A DNA stretch of 13,693 bases from Alphaproteobacteria bacterium (GTDB lineage Bacteria; Pseudomonadota; Alphaproteobacteria; Rhizobiales; Aestuariivirgaceae), in the NCBI GenBank assembly GCA_024279045.1, contig JAJRRZ010000011.1:1-13693 (forward strand), written 5' to 3'. Shown piece by piece: positions 7,239 through 13,122 of this stretch. Made by a program: the position numbers and the translations under genes. The notes under the pieces are model-generated. The model was not told where the DNA came from. It saw only the letters and a program-made list of their open reading frames with translations, and did not search any database. Within the stretch, counting starts at the first letter, position 1, and the number at the start of each line of letters is the position of its first letter.

Positions 7239-7637
7239 GTGTCCATTCGTCACAGAGAGTGGGAGGCGCGGCTGCGCCTGCAGGCCTTTCAGCTGGAAGA
7301 GACACGTCGCCAGGTGGGCGACATCGAGCTGATGATTGCCGATTTTCGGCGCAAGCGCGAAGAACTGGAAACCGCCATCGGCTATGAGGAAGAGCGCGCC
7401 GGCATCACCGATCCGAACGATGTGCGTTATCCTCTGGCGGCAAAGGAGATGCGCAAGCGCCACGCCAACCTGGGCCGTTCCATCGAGGATCTGGAAAAAC
7501 AGCTGGAAGTGGCCGTGCAACGCGTGGAAGAGGCACGCGCGGAACTGGACAAGCTGCACGAGGCCGCTGCCCGCGATGGCGTGGACCTGATGATTCCCGC
7601 AGCCGCCACGGCGGCGGGACTGCACGCCCGAGCCTGA
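7239..7637 (+). CDS. fliJ: FliJ-like flagellar export coiled-coil protein
   Basis: The 132-residue product is almost entirely alpha-helical coiled coil, with heptad-like charge patterns (RLRLQAFQLEETRRQVGDIELMIADFRRKREELE, then LEKQLEVAVQRVEEARAELDKLHEAA). Its size and pattern fit FliJ, the stalk-like subunit of the flagellar type III export ATPase FliI. Genes for FliI or FliJ are often found beside ctrA in alphaproteobacteria, which supports the call. The start is a GTG at 7239 with AGGGAG about 10 bases upstream; the longer frame from 7161 would encode the GT-rich repeat and is unlikely. FliI is not in the window; if the genome lacks other flagellar genes this may be a remnant or another coiled-coil protein. 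Sequence-level FliJ conservation is weak by nature. Confidence 0.65.
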   Translation: MSIRHREWEARLRLQAFQLEETRRQVGDIELMIADFRRKREELETAIGYEEERAGITDPNDVRYPLAAKEMRKRHANLGRSIEDLEKQLEVAVQRVEEARAELDKLHEAAARDGVDLMIPAAATAAGLHARA

Positions 7638-7690
7638 GAATCCAGGCGCGCGGATCAGGTTTCGGTAGCAACAGGAATGCAGGGGCGAAC

Positions 7691-7703
7691 GTGAATCATT
7701 CAC
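7691..7703. repeat. Perfect 13-base palindrome containing a GANTC site
   Basis: GTGAA-TCA-TTCAC forms two 5-base arms around 3 bases and contains GAATC. Its inner ten bases also occur at 295-304 by the IS element. It could be an operator, but no role is shown. Confidence 0.35.
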
Positions 7704-7749
7704 AAAGCAATGTATGAACAGGAAAATGCCCCGCTCGACACATTGGAAC

Positions 7750-7788
7750 TTGCAAGGCTTTGCGTCGTGATGGCGCAACGCCTTGCAA
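7750..7788. repeat. Strong hairpin upstream of the HTH gene
   Basis: TTGCAAGGC (7750-7758) and GCCTTGCAA (7780-7788) form a perfect 9-pair stem. After one mismatch, TTGCG (7760-7764) pairs with CGCAA (7774-7778) around a 9-base loop. There is no T-run after it on either strand, so it does not look like a simple terminator. Confidence 0.6.
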
Positions 7789-7809
7789 ATTCATGGGGCC
7801 TGAGCCTGG
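7771..7809 (+). repeat. Diverged intergenic repeat, copy 2
   Basis: This partner of 6032-6071 overlaps the right arm of the hairpin at 7750-7788 and ends seven bases before the ATG of the HTH gene. The two copies flank the ctrA and fliJ-like genes in the same orientation. Confidence 0.55.
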
Positions 7810-7815
7810 TCAAAA

Positions 7816-8067
7816 ATGTTGTTGTGCCAGCACACCGCGCCGGAACCCCTGCTCACCACCCAACAGGCCGCCTGGCTATTGCGCATCTCGCGCAAGACGC
7901 TTGAGCGCATGCGCGTGGAAGACCGCGGCCCCCGCTTCGTGAAACTCGGTAGATGCGTCCGCTACCGCCAGCGCAACCTGCTCACCTGGATCACCATCAA
8001 TACCCACCAAACATCCACCAAGCCACCTCGAAGTTCTGAACACCCGCCCGCCGCACTGCCGTTCTGA
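7816..8067 (+). CDS. Small excisionase/AlpA-like helix-turn-helix protein
   Basis: The 83-residue protein has one winged-helix-like HTH domain at about residues 11-59: PLLTTQQAAWLLRISRKTLERMRVEDRGPRFVKLGRCVRYRQRNLLTWI. The pattern (L-T-x-x-Q-A-A-x-x-L-x-I-S-x-x-T-L-x-R, then GPRFVKLGR-VRY) is that of the MerR-like HTH_17 / excisionase group. Such proteins direct recombination or regulate genes on prophages and integrative elements. The tail of about 20 residues is Pro/Thr/Ser-rich and looks disordered. The ATG at 7816 lacks a clear Shine-Dalgarno sequence. No integrase is visible, so it may be a leftover of a mobile element that sits at the boundary between the ctrA region and the CRISPR locus. 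A regulatory role on the CRISPR locus is possible but unsupported. Confidence 0.65.
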   Translation: MLLCQHTAPEPLLTTQQAAWLLRISRKTLERMRVEDRGPRFVKLGRCVRYRQRNLLTWITINTHQTSTKPPRSSEHPPAALPF

Positions 8068-8188
8068 TAGCGGCGCCGGCAATGATATGCTCAATCAATC
8101 GAGCCTGCTTGGATTGGCTTGGATGATTCCCGCGCACGCTGCCCATCATAACCCCTCATGCCGGGTTATCCAGGACAGCCCCAATAAC
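8068..8188. other. Spacer region between HTH gene and tracrRNA terminator
   Basis: No gene is seen. ATAACCC (8148-8154) and GGGTTAT (8163-8169) form a 7-pair hairpin with an 8-base loop and no T-run. A short direct repeat CTTGGAT occurs twice near 8108-8125. Confidence 0.45.
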
Positions 8189-8216
8189 AAAAAAGAGGAG
8201 AGGCCGGAGCCTCTCC
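8189..8216 (-). terminator. Intrinsic terminator of the tracrRNA
   Basis: On the minus strand GGAGAGGC (8216-8209) pairs perfectly with GCCTCTCC (8204-8197) around the tetraloop UCCG closed by C-G, which is the very stable UNCG type. UC and six U (8194-8189) follow. Confidence 0.93.
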
Positions 8217-8243
8217 CCTGAACTGTTGCAGTCCAAGCTACTT

Positions 8244-8274
8244 GTTAACGGCTGGACCGCCATTTCTGATCTGC
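8244..8274 (-). repeat. CRISPR anti-repeat
   Basis: Compared with repeat bases 1-30 it has one extra base, one unpairable position (repeat base 17) and three positions that give G-U wobbles. The 13 bases ATTTCTGATCTGC (8262-8274) are identical to repeat bases 18-30. Its orientation is opposite to that of the array repeats. Confidence 0.93.
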
Positions 8275-8284
8275 ACAAGCAACG

Positions 8285-8310
8285 TATCATAATCACGATC
8301 CAACCGCAAC
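8285..8310 (-). repeat. Degenerate solitary CRISPR repeat upstream of cas9
   Basis: On the minus strand the first 11 bases, GTTGCGGTTGG, are identical to the array repeat. The next part keeps CG, GATT and TGAT at the expected spacing with a one-base gap. It has the same orientation as the array repeats, lies 4.8 kb from the array, and directly adjoins the tracrRNA. Confidence 0.8.
8286..8291 (-). promoter_or_regulatory. Putative -10 box for the short tracrRNA
   Basis: TATGAT on the minus strand lies inside the degenerate repeat, about 7 bases before the anti-repeat zone. No good -35 box is seen at 17 bases, so confidence is modest. Repeat-borne promoters are normal in II-C arrays, so a repeat-derived promoter here would be in character. 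Confidence 0.4.
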
Positions 8311-8354
8311 TAGGAAGCCTTGCTTTCCACTCGAAAGCAGGTTACCTATGAGAC

Positions 8355-8381
8355 GCGGAAATGGTGTGGACCCATTTCCGC
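8355..8381. repeat. Perfect 10-base inverted repeat between tracrRNA and cas9 promoter
   Basis: GCGGAAATGG (8355-8364) and CCATTTCCGC (8372-8381) are exact inverse complements around 7 bases. No T-run follows on either strand. It could be an operator, or a hairpin within a long upstream transcript of the tracrRNA. Confidence 0.6.
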
Positions 8382-8443
8382 TATCACAAGCAGCCTGACG
8401 TCCGCCAGGTTGGAATCTGGCTGGATTGGGCTAGGGGGGCTGC

Positions 8444-8472
8444 TTGTGGCATCAAGAACGGTATGCTACAAT
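8444..8472 (+). promoter_or_regulatory. Probable cas9 promoter with extended -10
   Basis: TTGTGG (8444-8449), 17 bases, TACAAT (8467-8472), with TGC just before the -10 (TGCTACAAT), an extended -10. Transcription would start near 8479, giving a leader of about 38 bases. The extended -10 resembles the one carried by the CRISPR repeats. Confidence 0.65.
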
Positions 8473-8486
8473 ATATCGTATGTCAA
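8458..8486 (-). promoter_or_regulatory. Possible promoter for a long tracrRNA transcript
   Basis: On the minus strand there is a perfect -35 TTGACA (8486-8481), 17 bases, then a weak -10 TACCGT (8463-8458). It overlaps the cas9 promoter head-on. Start would be near 8451, producing an RNA of roughly 260 nt ending at the tracrRNA terminator. The -10 is poor, so this is tentative. Confidence 0.3.
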
Positions 8487-8498
8487 CAAGAGAGCGCC

Positions 8499-8510
8499 CT
8501 AGGAAGCCTT
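8499..8510 (+). promoter_or_regulatory. Candidate target of the natural guide at the cas9 ribosome-binding site
   Basis: CTAGGAAGCCTT here equals 8310-8321 exactly. It includes the cas9 Shine-Dalgarno AGGAAG and ends six bases before the ATG. On the minus strand the match AAGGCTTCCTA is followed by GGGCGCTC, which would be the PAM region for a Cas9 guided by the long tracrRNA. Confidence 0.55.
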
Positions 8511-8516
8511 AGACAC

Positions 8517-11500
8517 ATGAAATACCGCGTAGCATTCGATCTCGGTGCCAATTCCCTTGGCTGGTGGACCTATGAGCTGGATGCCGATGGCAACCCTTTT
8601 CGTTCGATTGAGGGCGGCGTGCGCATCTTTGCCGATGGGCGCGACCCGCAAAGCGGCAAGTCCCTGGCTGAAGACAGACGGCTGGCGCGTGGCATGCGCC
8701 GCCGACGCGATCGTTACATCAACCGTCGCAAGGCCTTGATGAATACCCTGATCCGCGCCGGGCTGATGCCTCGCGACGAAGCCTCGCGCAAGGCCCTGGA
8801 AAAGCTCGATCCCTACGATCTGCGCGTGCGGGCGCTGGATGAAAAACTCCCCTTGCATCATCTGGGCCGCGCCCTGTTCCATCTCAACCAGCGCCGCGGC
8901 TTCAAGTCCAACCGCAAGACCGACGCACGCGACAACGAAGCCGGCAAGATCAGGACCGGCATCGCCCGGCTGGAACAGGCCATGCTGGCCGAAAGCGCGC
9001 GCACCTATGGCGAGTTTCTTCACAAGCGCCTGCAGGCCGGCCTTGGCACGCGCACTCGTCTGCGCCCTGAAACCGGTGAAAAGGCCAGGGGCGAAGGTTA
9101 TGACTTCTATCCCTCCCGCAAGTTGCTGGAGGAAGAGTTCGACAAGGTGTGGCAAGCACAATCCGCATATCATCCGGATGTGTTGGGCGACGACTTGCGC
9201 GAACGCCTGCGCCGCATCATCTTCGGCCAACGTCCGCTGAAGCCGCCGCGCGTCGGGCGCTGCCTGTATGTGCCGGAAGAAGAACGCCTGGCGAAGGCGC
9301 ATCCCCTCTTTCAGGAGCTGCGGCTGTATCAGGAGGTCAACCACCTGACCATCATCGAACCGAATGGCCACAAGCGTCCCCTGACCCTGGAAGAGCGCGA
9401 CAAGCTGATCCTGGCCCTGCGTGGCGCACGCAAGAAGACCTTCAGCGCGCTGCGCAAGTTGCTGAAGCTGCCTGCCGGGGCACGTTTCAACAAGGAAAGC
9501 GAAACCCGCAAGGACATTCCCGGCAATGAGGTGCACGCCCAATTGAGCCACAAACAGGCTTTTGGCGCGCGCTGGAGCGGCTTCGGGCTGGATGAACAAT
9601 GGCGCATCGTGCAACGCCTGCTGAACGAGGAAAACCCGGAACGCCTGCGTGCCTGGTTGAAGGACGAACATGGCCTCGGCGACGAGCAGGTTGCCCACAT
9701 CGACGAGAAGGTTTCATTGCCGAAAGGCTTTGGCCGGCTTGGCTTCACTGCCTCGCGGCGTATTCTCGACGAACTTAAGGCGGACGTGATCCCTTATTCC
9801 GAAGCGGTGAAGCGCGCAGGGTTCAACTCACATTCGGAATTCGCCACTGGTGAGGTTTTCGACGAACTGCCCTATTACGGGCATATTCTGCAACAGCACA
9901 TCCCTCCCGGCACCGGCAATCCGGATGATCCCGAGGAAATCCGCGTGGGGCGCATCACCAATCCCACCGTGCACATAGGCCTGAACCAGCTCCGGCGCGT
10001 GCTGAATGCGCTCATCCGCCGCCATGGCAAGCCTGCCGAGATCATCATCGAGCTGGCCCGTGAGCTGAAAATGAGCGAGCAACAGAAACAGGCCTACAAC
10101 AAGCGGCTGGCGGAAAACACCCGCGCCGCACAAGCCCGCTCGCAGCGCCTGGAAGAACTGGGCATCGAGGACAATGGCCGCAACCGGCTGATGCTGCGCC
10201 TTTGGGAAGAGCTGTCTGGCGAGGGAGATATCCGCACCTGCGTCTATACCGGCAAGCCCATCGGCATCCGAATGCTGTTCTCTGGCGAAGTGGATATCGA
10301 CCATATCCTGCCCTATTCGCGCACGCTGGATGACAGCCCCGCCAACAAGATCGTCTGCCTGCGCGAGGCCAACCGCCGCAAGCGCAACCGTTCCCCGTGG
10401 GAGGCCTGGGGCGAAACTCCCCAATGGGAAGACATCCTTGCCCGTGCCCAGCGCCTGCCAGCCAACAAGCGCTGGCGTTTCCTGCCCGATGCCATGGAGC
10501 GCTTCCAGGACGATGGCGGCTTCCTCGCCCGTCAGCTCATGGAAACACAATATCTCTCGCGCATGGCTCGGCTGTATCTGGCGGCGCTGTATCCGGTGCG
10601 GCTGAGCGAAGCTCCCGTATGGGTAACGCCAGGGCGGCTGACGGAAATGCTGCGCCGCCGCTGGGGGCTGAACAGCTTGCTGCACGATCACAATCAGTAT
10701 GACACCGACAAGCCTAAGAACCGGCAGGATCACCGCCACCATGCCATCGACGCGGCGGTCATCGGCCTTGCAGACCGCGGCCTGATCAACCGTATCTCCC
10801 GTGCCGCCGGGCAGATGGAGCAGCAGGGGCTGGAGGATTTCGTTTGGCAATCGGTGCCGGAACAGCCATGGGAAGGCTTCCGCCAGGAGCTGATCGACAT
10901 CCTGCAACGCATGGTGGTCAGCCATCGCCCGCGGCGCAAGAGTATTGATTTCCGTCTGCGCGCGCTGGGCCGCGACCAGACCGCCGCACAACTGCACAAC
11001 GATACAGCCTACGGCCTTACAGGCGAGACCAACGAAAAAGGCCACCCGCTGGTGGTGCATCGCGTGCCGCTGGAGAGCCTGAAGAAGCCAGCCGACATCC
11101 ACAAGATATGCGACGAGCAACTGCGCGAGCTTCTGTGGGAAGAAACGCGCGACTTGAGTGGCAAGGATTTTCAGCAGGCCCTGATAACCTTTGCAAGCAA
11201 GGAAAAGATCAACGGCAAGCGCAACCCCTTCCATGGCCTGCGCCGTGTGCGCATCATCGAGGCGCTCAGTACCATTCCCATTCGCGATCGGCGCACGGGC
11301 AAGCCCTACAAGGGCTACAAGGGTGATGCCAACTATTGCTTCGAGGTGTGGGAACTGCCCAATGGCAAATGGGCGGCGGTGGTCATTTCCATGTTCGATG
11401 CGCACCAGCCCGAAACCTGGCGCAATTTCGAGCAGCGCAAACCGCATCCTGCCGCCCGCCGCCTCATGCGCATTTTCAGGAATGACATGTGCGCGTACGA

Positions 11501-11717
11501 AATCGATGGTCAACATGTCATTGGGCGTGTGCAGAAATTCGACCAATCAGGAAACATCTATCTGTGTCCCCACAACGAGGCCAACGTGGATGCCCGTGTT
11601 CGTGCCGGGCAAATGAAATTTGTAAAAAAGAGCGCCAATGCCCTGCGTGGCATCAAATTCCGCCTTGTCCACGTAGACGAGATCGGTCAGGTGCGCGACC
11701 CGGGCCCATTTGACTGA
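8517..11717 (+). CDS. cas9: Cas9 endonuclease, type II-C
   Basis: This 1066-residue RNA-guided DNA nuclease is of the compact II-C size (Neisseria Cas9 has 1082). RuvC-I is at the N-terminus, with FDLGANSLGWW and catalytic Asp8, followed by an Arg-rich bridge helix (about 50-78, GMRRRRDRYINRRK). RuvC-II is EIIIELARE with Glu512. The HNH domain has DIDHILPYSRTLDDSPANK with His596 as the catalytic histidine, Asp595 before it, and Asn619 further on (LREANRRKRN). RuvC-III is DHRHHAIDAAVIG with His742 and Asp745. All catalytic residues look intact. The last 250 residues form the PAM-contacting part and are poorly conserved, so the PAM cannot be predicted. It resembles Cas9s of alphaproteobacteria such as Azospirillum (from memory of sequence patterns). 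The ATG at 8517 has AGGAAG about 10 bases upstream; the longer frame from 8361 is rejected because it would translate the promoter. It is followed by cas1 after 68 bases. Confidence 0.98.
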   Translation: MKYRVAFDLGANSLGWWTYELDADGNPFRSIEGGVRIFADGRDPQSGKSLAEDRRLARGMRRRRDRYINRRKALMNTLIRAGLMPRDEASRKALEKLDPYDLRVRALDEKLPLHHLGRALFHLNQRRGFKSNRKTDARDNEAGKIRTGIARLEQAMLAESARTYGEFLHKRLQAGLGTRTRLRPETGEKARGEGYDFYPSRKLLEEEFDKVWQAQSAYHPDVLGDDLRERLRRIIFGQRPLKPPRVGRCLYVPEEERLAKAHPLFQELRLYQEVNHLTIIEPNGHKRPLTLEERDKLILALRGARKKTFSALRKLLKLPAGARFNKESETRKDIPGNEVHAQLSHKQAFGARWSGFGLDEQWRIVQRLLNEENPERLRAWLKDEHGLGDEQVAHIDEKVSLPKGFGRLGFTASRRILDELKADVIPYSEAVKRAGFNSHSEFATGEVFDELPYYGHILQQHIPPGTGNPDDPEEIRVGRITNPTVHIGLNQLRRVLNALIRRHGKPAEIIIELARELKMSEQQKQAYNKRLAENTRAAQARSQRLEELGIEDNGRNRLMLRLWEELSGEGDIRTCVYTGKPIGIRMLFSGEVDIDHILPYSRTLDDSPANKIVCLREANRRKRNRSPWEAWGETPQWEDILARAQRLPANKRWRFLPDAMERFQDDGGFLARQLMETQYLSRMARLYLAALYPVRLSEAPVWVTPGRLTEMLRRRWGLNSLLHDHNQYDTDKPKNRQDHRHHAIDAAVIGLADRGLINRISRAAGQMEQQGLEDFVWQSVPEQPWEGFRQELIDILQRMVVSHRPRRKSIDFRLRALGRDQTAAQLHNDTAYGLTGETNEKGHPLVVHRVPLESLKKPADIHKICDEQLRELLWEETRDLSGKDFQQALITFASKEKINGKRNPFHGLRRVRIIEALSTIPIRDRRTGKPYKGYKGDANYCFEVWELPNGKWAAVVISMFDAHQPETWRNFEQRKPHPAARRLMRIFRNDMCAYEIDGQHVIGRVQKFDQSGNIYLCPHNEANVDARVRAGQMKFVKKSANALRGIKFRLVHVDEIGQVRDPGPFD

Positions 11718-11785
11718 TTCGGCATTTTGCGCCACACTGCAATCATTGCGTGTGCAACGCTCGCGATGGTGAATTGCAGTGCGCC

Positions 11786-12694
11786 ATGGCACGAATTGTG
11801 GACATCACCACAAATGGCGTGCACCTCTCCGTTGTGCGAGGATTCATGAAGGTTTCGCACAAAGGCGAGGAACTGGGTCGCGTGCCGCTTGATGACATTA
11901 CCGCCGTCATTGTGCACGGTCATGGCGCCACCTTCTCCGCCAACCTTGCCAGCCGCCTTTCCGAGCGAGGCGCCTTGCTGGTGTTGTGCGCGGCCAATCA
12001 TCAGCCTCATGCCATCATGTGGCCTTTGGCTGGCCATCATGCACAGGGTGCGCGCATGCGTGCGCAATGGCGGGCCAGCAAGCCCATGCGCAAACGCCTG
12101 TGGCAGCTCATCGTGCGCGCCAAGGTGCGCATGCAGGGCGCCGTGGTGGCCGCGCTGGGGCAGGAAGCAGCTCCATTCGACCTGCTGGCCCGCCGCGTGC
12201 GCTCGGGCGATCCGGACAACATCGAGGCCCAGGCCGCTCGGCGCTACTGGCCCCTGGTGATGGGGGAAAGCTTCCGGCGCGACCGATACGCCGGCGGAGC
12301 CAATGCCTTCCTGAATTACGGCTATACGGTCATGCGCTCGGCAGTCATGCGTGCTGTCGTGGCTGCCGGGCTGCATCCCACTATCGGCCTGCATCATCAC
12401 AATCAGTTCAATGCCTTTTCCCTGGCGGATGATCTCATGGAACCTTTTCGCCCCCTGGTGGATTTCACCGCCCGGCAGCTTTGGCATGAAGAGGGGCACA
12501 GGGAAATGGACGCGCAGGTGCGCGAGCGCCTGGTGCGTATTCTGTCTTTCGATTTGTTGATGGATGGGGAACGCAAGCCCGTTTCCCGATGTGCGCAGTT
12601 GCTGGCGCAATCGCTGGCAGCCAGCTTCGTGGCAGGCAAGGCCTCTCTGGCATTGCCTGATATTCCGCGCGCACTGGAGCTGAAGGAGCTGTAG
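11786..12694 (+). CDS. cas1: Cas1 integrase
   Basis: The 302-residue Cas1 forms, with Cas2, the complex that inserts new spacers into the array. The N-terminal beta domain begins MARIVDITTNGVHLSVVRGF, as in other type II Cas1 proteins. The helical catalytic domain has Glu147 (DNIEAQAARRYW), the His cluster at 203-205 (GLHHHNQFNAF) and Asp215/Asp216 (SLADDLMEPFRP), which supply the metal-binding triad. The ATG at 11786 matches the conserved family start; an in-frame GTG at 11750 would add 12 residues. Its stop is followed by cas2 two bases later, so the two are translationally coupled. No cas4 or csn2 is near, which fits subtype II-C. Confidence 0.97.
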   Translation: MARIVDITTNGVHLSVVRGFMKVSHKGEELGRVPLDDITAVIVHGHGATFSANLASRLSERGALLVLCAANHQPHAIMWPLAGHHAQGARMRAQWRASKPMRKRLWQLIVRAKVRMQGAVVAALGQEAAPFDLLARRVRSGDPDNIEAQAARRYWPLVMGESFRRDRYAGGANAFLNYGYTVMRSAVMRAVVAAGLHPTIGLHHHNQFNAFSLADDLMEPFRPLVDFTARQLWHEEGHREMDAQVRERLVRILSFDLLMDGERKPVSRCAQLLAQSLAASFVAGKASLALPDIPRALELKEL

Positions 12695-12696
12695 GC

Positions 12697-13050
12697 ATGA
12701 GCCGAAAAAATGCTCCGGTGTCCTTTTTGAGTGGATACAGGCTGATGTGGATCATGGTCATGTTCGACCTGCCTGTTCATTCGCGGCAGGCTCAGCGAGA
12801 GGCTACCAAATTCCGCCAGTTCCTGCTGGATCGCGGATTTGAAATGAACCAGTTTTCCATTTATCTTCGGTTCTGCAAAGGCAAGGAACAGTATGAAGCT
12901 CACGTGCGCGCCATCGAACAGAATCTGCCCTCGCATGGCCATGTGCAGATACTGGCCTTCACCGACAAGCAATATGAAAATATCCGCATTTACAGGGGCA
13001 AGGCGCGTGGTGATTCGCGAAAAAGTCCGAACCAGCTGGCGCTTTTCTGA
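12697..13050 (+). CDS. cas2: Cas2, spacer-acquisition subunit
   Basis: The 117-residue Cas2 has the ferredoxin-like start GYRLMWIMVMFDLPV, with the conserved Asp24 at the end of strand 1, and the FRQFLLDRGFEMNQFSIYLRF segment typical of type II Cas2. Cas2 bridges two Cas1 dimers; in most systems its nuclease activity is not needed for integration. AAGGAG lies about 9 bases before the ATG, inside the end of cas1, so expression is coupled. The C-terminus ends NQLALF. Confidence 0.97.
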   Translation: MSRKNAPVSFLSGYRLMWIMVMFDLPVHSRQAQREATKFRQFLLDRGFEMNQFSIYLRFCKGKEQYEAHVRAIEQNLPSHGHVQILAFTDKQYENIRIYRGKARGDSRKSPNQLALF

Positions 13051-13079
13051 GTTTTTGCGTCGTTTTTCAGCAAGAAAAT

Positions 13080-13117
13080 GCCGCTCAAACCCCTTTGGAT
13101 TCAAGGGTTTGAGCGGC
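13080..13117. terminator. Two-way hairpin terminator between cas2 and the array
   Basis: GCCGCTCAAACCC (13080-13092) and GGGTTTGAGCGGC (13105-13117) form a perfect 13-pair stem with a 12-base loop. On the minus strand it is followed at once by ATTTTCTT, suiting the end of crRNA transcripts that run out of the array; on the plus strand the first repeat supplies ATTTTA six bases after it, so cas mRNA may also stop here. Confidence 0.7.
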
Positions 13118-13122
13118 GGAGC

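Larger units (their letters stand above)
8189..8279 (-). ncRNA. tracrRNA of the type II-C CRISPR system
   Basis: The minus-strand RNA begins with an anti-repeat (8274-8244) that pairs with CRISPR repeat bases 1-30, then has a small hairpin GGACTG-CAA-CAGTTC (about 8234-8220), then the UNCG-capped terminator hairpin. This order (anti-repeat, nexus-like stem, terminator stem) is that of known tracrRNAs, which pair with crRNA and load Cas9, with RNase III often trimming the duplex. The 5' end near 8279 is inferred from TATGAT at 8291-8286, a 5-of-6 match to a -10 box, seven bases upstream. The size would be about 91 nt. The gene sits upstream of cas9 and points away from it. Confidence 0.9.
8189..8340 (-). 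ncRNA. Possible long tracrRNA acting as a natural single-guide RNA
   Basis: If transcription starts further upstream, the RNA would hold, 5' to 3': a hairpin TGCTTTC-GAGTG-GAAAGCA (8339-8321), a single-stranded guide-like stretch ending AAGGCTTCCTA at 8311, a degenerate CRISPR repeat (8310-8285), a 10-base loop, the anti-repeat and the tracrRNA body. The degenerate repeat can still pair with the anti-repeat in the same molecule: its change at repeat position 12 turns a G-U pair into A-U, and changes at 13 and 16 give U-G pairs in place of C-G. The 11-nt guide-like end recurs exactly at the cas9 ribosome-binding site. In S. pyogenes a long tracrRNA of this design represses cas9. The 5' end at 8340 is a guess; transcription has not been shown. 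Confidence 0.5.

Noticed and set aside
8293..8381. tracrRNA on the plus strand, using the solitary repeat as anti-repeat and the following hairpins as body
   Set aside because: It would pair with the first 20 repeat bases, but no terminator with a T-run follows. The minus-strand candidate pairs with nearly the whole repeat and ends in a textbook terminator.
8361..8516. 52-residue N-terminal extension of Cas9
   Set aside because: It would translate through the predicted promoter and leader. RuvC-I normally begins within about 10 residues of the start, and the ATG at 8517 has a ribosome-binding site.
9828..11546. Open frame of 572 codons on the minus strand opposite cas9
   Set aside because: It mirrors the cas9 frame, and its product has no recognisable motif or ribosome-binding site.
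11750..11785. Upstream GTG start for cas1
   Set aside because: The 12 added residues are not like other Cas1 N-termini, while MARIVDI aligns with the usual start of type II Cas1.
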